A stretch of 64,000 nt of DNA from Treponema berlinense (GTDB lineage: Bacteria > Spirochaetota > Spirochaetia > Treponematales > Treponemataceae), in the NCBI RefSeq assembly GCF_900167025.1, contig NZ_FUXC01000002.1, forward strand, positions 1 to 64,000, in the 5' to 3' direction. This document shows, one piece after another, positions 58,156 through 64,000 of the stretch. The stretch's first letter is position 1. Every line of letters starts with the position of its first letter. The notes under the pieces are model-generated. The model was given only the letters and a program-made list of their open reading frames with translations. It did not search any database and was not told the origin of the DNA. Made by a program: the position numbers and the translations under genes.

Positions 58156-59889
58156 ATGAATTTAAAAAAGATTTTTTCTGGTCTTGAAAAAAAATATGTG
58201 ATTTTTACTCTTTTTACTCCTCTTGTCATGATTGGCGAAGTCGTTATGGAAACTGTAATTCCGCTTATAATGGCGCATATAATTGACAACGGAATCGCAA
58301 CAAAAAATATAAATTATGTAGTCCGCACAGGAATCTTTATGGTTCTATGCACACTTTTTTCGCTTGCCTGCGGAGTTTGTGGCGGACGACTTGCTTCCCT
58401 TGCTTCTTATGGTTTTTCAAAAAACTTGCGGGCAAATTTGTTTAAAAGAATCCAGAACTTTTCTTTTGCTGGGCTTGAGCATTTTGGAACAGGTTCTCTT
58501 GTTACGCGTTTAACGACGGACGTTACAAACCTCCAGAATATGTACCAGAATTTAATCCGCAGTCTGGTCCGAGCTCCGCTTATGATGCTCACAGGAACAA
58601 TAATTGCCTGTTTTATAAATCTGAAGCTGGCGCTCTTGTTCTTTATTGCAATTCCTCTGCTTGCCTTTCTTTTGATTTTTATTTCTGCAAAGGCATATCC
58701 GCGTTTTCAGGTAATGTTTAAAAAATACGACGCGCTCAACAGTTTTGTCCAGGAATGTATGATTGGAATTCGCGTCATAAAGGCTTTTGTCCGCGAAGAT
58801 TTTGAATGTGAAAAATTTGAAAAAATTGCCGCTCAGTTGCGCGATTGTCAGGTTCGTGCCGAAAAACTTGTAATCTGCTCAATGCCGATTATGAAATTTG
58901 TAATTTACATGTGCATAATCGCAACTCTTTGGTTTGGCGGGAACATGGTTATCCTCGGTTCTATGAAAACCGGAGAACTTGTAAGTTTTCTTACTTATGT
59001 AACTCAGATTTTAATGAGTTTGATGATGCTCAGTTCGATTTTTGTTCAGTTCATCCTCTCAAAAGCCTCAATTTCTCGTGTTATGGAAGTTCTTGCGTTT
59101 AATACCGAAGAAGATGATTCAACTGACTGCTCAAAAATCAATTCTGTCAAAGACGGTTCAATCGAGTTTTTAAATGTTGCTTTTTCTTACGAAGGCAAAA
59201 AAGGCAACTGCGTTCTGTCGGACATAAATTTAAAAATTCCTTCAGGTTCGACTGTCGGCATAATCGGCGGAACCGGTTCTTCAAAATCAACCCTGGTTTC
59301 TCTGATTCCCCGGCTTTACGACTGCACCTGTGGCTGCGTAAAAGTTGGCGGAGCCGATGTAAAAAATTACAGTTACAAGGCTCTTCGCGGTGCTGTCGGA
59401 ATGGTTTTGCAAAAAAATGTGCTTTTTAGCGGAACAATTGAACAGAATTTGCGCTGGGGAAACGAATACGCAATGCCAAAGCAGATTGAGCAGGCCTGTC
59501 AGGTTGCAGATGCGTTCAATTTTATTTCGGAGCTTCCGTCCGGCCTCAAAACTGAGCTTGGACAGGGCGGAGTAAACTTGAGCGGAGGACAAAAACAGCG
59601 TCTTTGCATTGCGCGCGCACTTTTAAAAAATCCGAAAATTTTGATTTTGGACGATTCGATGAGCGCCGTTGACACCGCAACAGATTCAAGAATTCGCTCC
59701 GCACTTAGAAATTGTCTGCCTCAAACCACAAAAATAGTGATTGCGCAGAGAATTGCTTCTGTTCAGGAAGCGGATTTTATTGTCGTGCTTGACGAGGGCA
59801 AAATCACTGGAATTGGAACTCATAGCCAGCTATTGCAGGACAACAAAGTCTATAAAGAAATTTATGATTCTCAAATTAGAAAAAACTAA
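58156..59889 (+). CDS. ABC exporter half-transporter, subunit with degenerate ATP site
   Basis: 577 aa: six membrane helices (about 1-320) followed by a nucleotide-binding domain. The signature motif is normal (LSGGQKQR), but Walker A reads GGTGSSKST (second-last Gly replaced by Ser), the Walker B catalytic Glu is Asp (LILDDSMSAVD), and the switch His is Gln (VIAQRIASV). These changes are typical of one half of heterodimeric exporters. The open frame reaches 58024 but ATG 58156 starts the normal N terminus. The partner gene follows after 19 bases. Exported substrate (lipid, peptide or drug) is unknown. Confidence 0.88.
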   Translation: MNLKKIFSGLEKKYVIFTLFTPLVMIGEVVMETVIPLIMAHIIDNGIATKNINYVVRTGIFMVLCTLFSLACGVCGGRLASLASYGFSKNLRANLFKRIQNFSFAGLEHFGTGSLVTRLTTDVTNLQNMYQNLIRSLVRAPLMMLTGTIIACFINLKLALLFFIAIPLLAFLLIFISAKAYPRFQVMFKKYDALNSFVQECMIGIRVIKAFVREDFECEKFEKIAAQLRDCQVRAEKLVICSMPIMKFVIYMCIIATLWFGGNMVILGSMKTGELVSFLTYVTQILMSLMMLSSIFVQFILSKASISRVMEVLAFNTEEDDSTDCSKINSVKDGSIEFLNVAFSYEGKKGNCVLSDINLKIPSGSTVGIIGGTGSSKSTLVSLIPRLYDCTCGCVKVGGADVKNYSYKALRGAVGMVLQKNVLFSGTIEQNLRWGNEYAMPKQIEQACQVADAFNFISELPSGLKTELGQGGVNLSGGQKQRLCIARALLKNPKILILDDSMSAVDTATDSRIRSALRNCLPQTTKIVIAQRIASVQEADFIVVLDEGKITGIGTHSQLLQDNKVYKEIYDSQIRKN

Positions 59890-59908
59890 AAATCGTGGAG
59901 AAAAATAG

Positions 59909-61801
59909 ATGTCGTCTGTAAAAATTCGGGGCACTCAAAAGCCTAATCACACGGTAAAAACAGTCTTGCGGCTTCTTTCTTACATGAAAGCTTTTAAAGT
60001 TTTGCTGCCTCTTCTTTTTTTCTGCATAATTTTGTCGGCAGGAGCAGAAGTTGCCGGTGCATATCTTTTAAAACCTGCCGTAAATAATTATATTCTTCCT
60101 CTTATGGGAAAACAAAATCCCGATTTAGCAGGATTTGCCGTTTTAATAATAAAAATAGCCGGAATTTACGCAATCGGCGCAATTTCGTCTTTTTTAACCC
60201 AAAGACTTCTTTTAAAAATTTCGACTTCGACGCTTTACAAAATCCGTTGCGAACTTTTTAACCATCAGTCTAAGCTTTCGCTGCGATATTACGATTCTCA
60301 TACTCACGGAGTTTTAATGTCGCTTTATACGAACGACACGGACACTTTGCGCGACATGTTTAGTCAGAGCATTCCCCAGCTTTTGACAGGAATTTTTCAG
60401 GTTGCAGGAATTTTTTGCATGATGCTTTTTTTAAGCATTCCTCTTACTGCCGTTATGGTTTTGACAGTCGCAGGAATCATGCTTTTGAGCGCGACAGTCG
60501 GAAAAAAGAGCGCAAAGGCTTATCGTGTTCAGCAGGAAAATATCGGCAAAATAAACGGATATATAGAAGAAATGATTGAAGGCCAGAACGTTGTAAAAAT
60601 CTTTACACGGGAAGAACAGGCAAACAGAAATTTTTCTAAATTGAACGAAGCCTTGTGCGAGTCAGGAACTCAGGCGTCAACTTATGCAAATATTCTTGGC
60701 CCGATTATGAATAACCTTTCGCATTTTCAGTATGCCCTGATTTCTATTTTGGGCGCGGTTCTCGTAATTACCGGTTACATGGATTTGGGAACAATTGCAA
60801 GTTTTTTGCAGTCAACAAGAGAATTTTCCCGTCCGCTCAGCCAGTTGAGCCAGCAGTTCAATTCAATCTTGAACGCTCTTGCCGGAGCAGAAAGAATTTT
60901 TGCCGCAATCAATCAAAAGCCGGAAAAAGACAATGGAACTGTTTCTTTGGTAAATGCTTACGAAGCGAAATTCAAAAAAGACGAAAAAGTTCTTGTTCAG
61001 AGTTTTGCGCAGACAGGAACCTGGGCATGGCATTGTCCGGAACTCGACAGATTAAAACTTCTTTGCGGCGATGTTGTTTTTAAGGAAGTCGATTTTTCTT
61101 ACAACAGACGCAAAAGAGTTTTAAATGGAATCAGTCTGCACGCAAAACCGGGACAAAAAATAGCTTTGGTTGGTTCGACAGGTTCTGGAAAAACGACGAT
61201 TGCAAACCTTTTGACACGGTTTTACGACATTGAAGAAGGTTCCGGCTCTATTACATATGACGGAATTCCTTTAAATGACATAAAAAAGCAGGATTTAAGG
61301 CGTTCCATTGCTGTTGTTCTGCAGGATATTCACCTTTTTACGGGCACGGTTCTCGAAAATATTCGCTATGGAAATCTTGAAGCAACGGATAAACAGGTTT
61401 ATGACGCGGTAAAACTTGCAAATGCCGATTCATTTATCCGCCACCTTCCGCAGGGATTTGACACTGTTATAAAAGGCGACGGCTCAAATTTAAGCCAGGG
61501 CCAGCGTCAGTTGATTGCAATTGCCCGGGCTGCGGTCGCAAATCCGCCGGTCTTGATTCTTGATGAGGCGACAAGTTCAATTGATACCCGCACAGAATCC
61601 TTGATCGAAAAAGGCATGGGGCAGCTTATGAGAGGACGCACTGTTTTTGTAATTGCACACAGGCTTTCGACAGTGCGCAATGCAGACTGCATAATTGTTC
61701 TCGAAGAAGGATCTATAATCGAACAAGGAACTCACGATGAACTTTTGCAAAAGCATGGAAGGTATTATCAGCTTTATACCGGTGCATTCGAGTTGAATTA
61801 A
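59909..61801 (+). CDS. ABC exporter half-transporter, partner subunit with canonical catalytic site
   Basis: 630 aa. Six-helix membrane domain (about 20-335), an extra segment of about 45 residues before the nucleotide-binding domain, then Walker A GSTGSGKTT, Walker B VLILDEATSSID and switch His in VIAHRLSTV, all intact. The signature motif is altered (LSQGQRQL instead of LSGGQ). Together with the previous protein this makes one complete ATP site and one degenerate site. ATG 59909 has a GTGGAG site 12 bases upstream. Same operon as the previous gene. Confidence 0.9.
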   Translation: MSSVKIRGTQKPNHTVKTVLRLLSYMKAFKVLLPLLFFCIILSAGAEVAGAYLLKPAVNNYILPLMGKQNPDLAGFAVLIIKIAGIYAIGAISSFLTQRLLLKISTSTLYKIRCELFNHQSKLSLRYYDSHTHGVLMSLYTNDTDTLRDMFSQSIPQLLTGIFQVAGIFCMMLFLSIPLTAVMVLTVAGIMLLSATVGKKSAKAYRVQQENIGKINGYIEEMIEGQNVVKIFTREEQANRNFSKLNEALCESGTQASTYANILGPIMNNLSHFQYALISILGAVLVITGYMDLGTIASFLQSTREFSRPLSQLSQQFNSILNALAGAERIFAAINQKPEKDNGTVSLVNAYEAKFKKDEKVLVQSFAQTGTWAWHCPELDRLKLLCGDVVFKEVDFSYNRRKRVLNGISLHAKPGQKIALVGSTGSGKTTIANLLTRFYDIEEGSGSITYDGIPLNDIKKQDLRRSIAVVLQDIHLFTGTVLENIRYGNLEATDKQVYDAVKLANADSFIRHLPQGFDTVIKGDGSNLSQGQRQLIAIARAAVANPPVLILDEATSSIDTRTESLIEKGMGQLMRGRTVFVIAHRLSTVRNADCIIVLEEGSIIEQGTHDELLQKHGRYYQLYTGAFELN

Positions 61802-61831
61802 AAATTCCTGCAAAAACAAAATTTTCACGCT

Positions 61832-61859
61832 TTTACGCAGTGTATTTTTGTGTTAAACT
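61832..61859 (+). promoter_or_regulatory. Promoter of the right-edge lipoprotein, near-leaderless
   Basis: TTTACG (61832-61837), 16-base spacer, TAAACT (61854-61859), then eight bases to the ATG at 61868. No Shine-Dalgarno. Confidence 0.5.
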
Positions 61860-61867
61860 CATTGCCT

Positions 61868-64000
61868 ATGAGAAAATACCGCAAGAATTTGTCAAAAAAA
61901 CTTTTAAATTTATATTTTGTTTCTTTTGTTTTAGGAATTTTTGGAGTGCTGGGGTTTTCATCCTGCCAGACGCCCCAGGCAACTTATGCGTCTCTTTCTG
62001 CTGACGGAAAATTTTATAAATCCATCGAAAATTCGCTTAACGCTCCTGATTCACTTTTTTTGCAGGACAACTCTTCCGAACAGAGCATAAATGGAACTTA
62101 TCCTGAGCATATTTTTATAAAAACGCGGACACAGACTTTTACAAAAGATTACGAATTTATGATCCGCAACGGAAAGCTCTTGTTTAAACCGAAAACAGAA
62201 AATTTATGGAAACTTTATTGCGAAACAGGAATTCCGGAAGGTGCGCAGTCAGTTGCAGAAATTTCTGGAGATTCAAACTGCGTCTTTGTTTTTGACGGGC
62301 AGGGCAGGCTTTACAGAACTTACACTGAAAAAGAAGTCAGAAAAACGGCTGCAAGTCCTTTTTACGTAAAACCGTTCACTTGGATTTATCTTTACGGCTG
62401 GCCTGAGAGCGTGGTTTTTAAACCGGGAGTTGTCGTAAACAATTATCGGGCCTGGGCAATGGGAGCAAGACGAAAAGATGTCCTTTGGCACGAAGATATT
62501 TTTAAGAACGAGCATCATTTTGGTACAATGGGACTTGAAACAATCTATTTTTTGACAGAAAAAGGAAACGAGATTCGCTTTACAGATTCAGGACTTCCTG
62601 CCGACCTTTCAAAAACTTTTTTAACTCCAAAAAACGGACGTTTTATCGCCGTAAATTTAAGCAATTCTGCTTCGACAAATTTTATAATCGGCGACAAGGG
62701 CTCAATGTACACAAGGCTTATTGATTTTGACACTATGGGCTGCGATCCAATGTTTTTTAAATATACTTACGAGCCGTACCAGTCAAAATATAAAGGAAAT
62801 GAATACCGCTCAAATTTTGAAAGCTGGGGACTTCCGGCAGAAGACTGGTATAAACAGCCGGACATCAAGCTTGACGGAAAAGCCCGCCTTACAAAATTCA
62901 TTTCGATTCACCAAAACGGGCATGGAAATTCCGCGCGTGAACTTCGTGTTGCAGGATTGGATTTTGAAGGCAATACAGGATTTTATTCAAAACAGATTTT
63001 TGACGCTGAATGGACTTTTACAAAATGCAATTTGTTTTTTACAGAGCAGGATTATCTGAGCGGAAAATCTGAATGGGGAGAATCCTGCGAATACGCTTTT
63101 AAGGGCAGTGTTTTTGAAAACGGAAAAAATCTCGAAAATATAAGCGTTCAGGTTGAAGATTTTACGCTTGCAAACGAAGGCAGTTTTAATTTAAGAATAA
63201 CAATGAAAAAAGACGGTTGGCAGGAGTCAAAGTCGATAAAATTCTATGACGTGGAAATGTGGACTTATATGCCGCGCTTTGATCCTGGAAAAGACGGAGT
63301 TCCAAAGAATTTTTTTGTTACGCCGGATTTTTCAAAAGAAGACATAAACTGCGAACATGAAGAATTTACAGAGCTCCTGAAAAAAATGTTTGACGGAATA
63401 AACCGAAAAACTTTTTGTGTAAAAAGTTCAGCAACCGAAAACTATTTGGAATTAAACTGGAAAAACTCAAAAGGCCTTCTTTCTGCAAACGAATTTAAAA
63501 TTTTTATGGACAAAAGCGGAATTTCAGGCGATCCGGGCGCCTTAAAAGCTGTTTACATGTACGAAAATCCGTTTCTGCAGGCATTCAATCTTCCGGAAAT
63601 GACATTTGAAAAAGCCGTCTACACTGCGCAGGACACCGAAAACCTCAAAAAAGCGGCAGAATCCAACAGTCAGTATGCAAAACTTTTGAGCGGACAGATG
63701 AAAGTTTACAACGGATACCGCCACAATACAAACAAATCCCGCTGGGAATGGAACCTTGCGGATTTAGTTTTATCCGTTACTTTTTTGAATCAAATTGATT
63801 TTCCAAAAATAAAGACAGTTTCAATGCATTCAGGCGACATTTTTAATACAAACGCCGACAGTTACGGTCTGAATTATGAATATATGAGCGTCTTGTATCC
63901 GCATGTAATAAATCTTGCGGCACAGCGCGCCGAAAAATATTCAAAAATTCTCGAAAAACTGGAAAAAAATCAAACTGCCGAAAACTTACCGGAATACAAA
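61868..64000 (+). CDS. Large putative lipoprotein, 3' end beyond the window
   Basis: An open frame of 711 codons from the ATG at 61868 to the last base, with no stop, so the gene is cut by the window edge. The N terminus has a basic start, a hydrophobic segment and a Cys at residue 33 (VLGFSSC), a spirochete-type lipobox. The mature part is soluble with many Trp/Tyr and strand-like segments (YLYGWPESVVFKPG, DTMGCDPMFFKYTYEPYQSKYKG), and a helical C-terminal stretch in the visible part. No family is recognised. It begins 66 bases after the ABC exporter operon and appears to have its own promoter. Confidence 0.8.
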   Translation, partial: MRKYRKNLSKKLLNLYFVSFVLGIFGVLGFSSCQTPQATYASLSADGKFYKSIENSLNAPDSLFLQDNSSEQSINGTYPEHIFIKTRTQTFTKDYEFMIRNGKLLFKPKTENLWKLYCETGIPEGAQSVAEISGDSNCVFVFDGQGRLYRTYTEKEVRKTAASPFYVKPFTWIYLYGWPESVVFKPGVVVNNYRAWAMGARRKDVLWHEDIFKNEHHFGTMGLETIYFLTEKGNEIRFTDSGLPADLSKTFLTPKNGRFIAVNLSNSASTNFIIGDKGSMYTRLIDFDTMGCDPMFFKYTYEPYQSKYKGNEYRSNFESWGLPAEDWYKQPDIKLDGKARLTKFISIHQNGHGNSARELRVAGLDFEGNTGFYSKQIFDAEWTFTKCNLFFTEQDYLSGKSEWGESCEYAFKGSVFENGKNLENISVQVEDFTLANEGSFNLRITMKKDGWQESKSIKFYDVEMWTYMPRFDPGKDGVPKNFFVTPDFSKEDINCEHEEFTELLKKMFDGINRKTFCVKSSATENYLELNWKNSKGLLSANEFKIFMDKSGISGDPGALKAVYMYENPFLQAFNLPEMTFEKAVYTAQDTENLKKAAESNSQYAKLLSGQMKVYNGYRHNTNKSRWEWNLADLVLSVTFLNQIDFPKIKTVSMHSGDIFNTNADSYGLNYEYMSVLYPHVINLAAQRAEKYSKILEKLEKNQTAENLPEYK

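Noticed and set aside
1-64000. tRNA, rRNA, prophage, transposase or integrase genes
   Set aside because: Looked for characteristic motifs and protein signatures on both strands; none was recognised.

Overview
The window is about 64 kb of AT-rich bacterial chromosome, and the gene content points to a spirochete of the genus Treponema or a close relative. The indicators are a cheR-cheB pair, a UPF0164/PorV-like outer-membrane protein, a Maf-type flagellin glycosyltransferase, a FliL-like protein beside hflX, a single-chain glycyl-tRNA synthetase, many lipoproteins with relaxed lipoboxes, and proteins built from FlgD-type Ig repeats. A secreted double pectin esterase (CE8 plus CE12 modules) suggests a plant-polysaccharide-using host-associated (rumen or gut) species. 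Species identity cannot be fixed from the sequence alone.

Layout. 1-971 holds no convincing gene: it is an extraordinarily adenine-poor strand followed by a GC-rich repeat. 972-3094: cheR and cheB. 3177-5230 (minus): polyprenyl synthetase, TPR protein, RseC-like protein. 5471-7107: rlmE and a LysM/M23 protein. 7213-9070 (minus): hflX and a FliL-like gene. 9206-12361: a membrane protein with about 30 acidic 12-residue repeats. 12390-16362 (minus): small alarmone synthetase, an ankyrin-like protein and a SulP transporter. 16590-23635: oligopeptide ABC transporter (binding protein, permease, a permease-ATPase fusion, ATPase) with plsC inside the gene series. 23825-27870: TrpR-like regulator, ankyrin lipoprotein, Bax-inhibitor-1 protein. 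27985-28698 (minus): RsmI-like methylase. 28902-33998: outer-membrane and OmpA-like pair and a DUF2400 protein. 34119-35486 (minus): porin-like protein. 35682-37999: glyQS and an aldo/keto-reductase homologue. 38042-43878 (minus): degenerate HD-GYP, Maf, class B PBP, lepB. 43922-47573: second LysM/M23 protein, zinc ribbon, NodB-like protein. 47574-57895 (minus): D-Ala-D-Ala carboxypeptidase, pectin esterase, aroC, acyl-CoA carboxyltransferase, unknown membrane protein. 58156-61801: heterodimeric ABC exporter. 61868-end: a large lipoprotein cut by the window edge.

Functionally the window is mostly cell-envelope biology: peptidoglycan synthesis and remodelling (PBP, carboxypeptidase, two M23 proteins, signal peptidase), outer membrane and lipoproteins, peptide uptake, export and pectin de-esterification. 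Chemotaxis adaptation, a few housekeeping enzymes and stringent signalling make up the rest. No tRNA, rRNA, CRISPR array, transposase or integrase was seen.

Three sequence-level patterns stand out. Many genes without a Shine-Dalgarno have a sigma70-like promoter whose -10 box ends only 6-10 bases before the ATG, which predicts leaderless or near-leaderless mRNAs. A family of about ten GC-rich, hairpin-bearing intergenic elements is scattered across the window. Several enzymes of known folds have lost canonical catalytic residues (HD-GYP, NodB, aldo/keto reductase, one ABC subunit).
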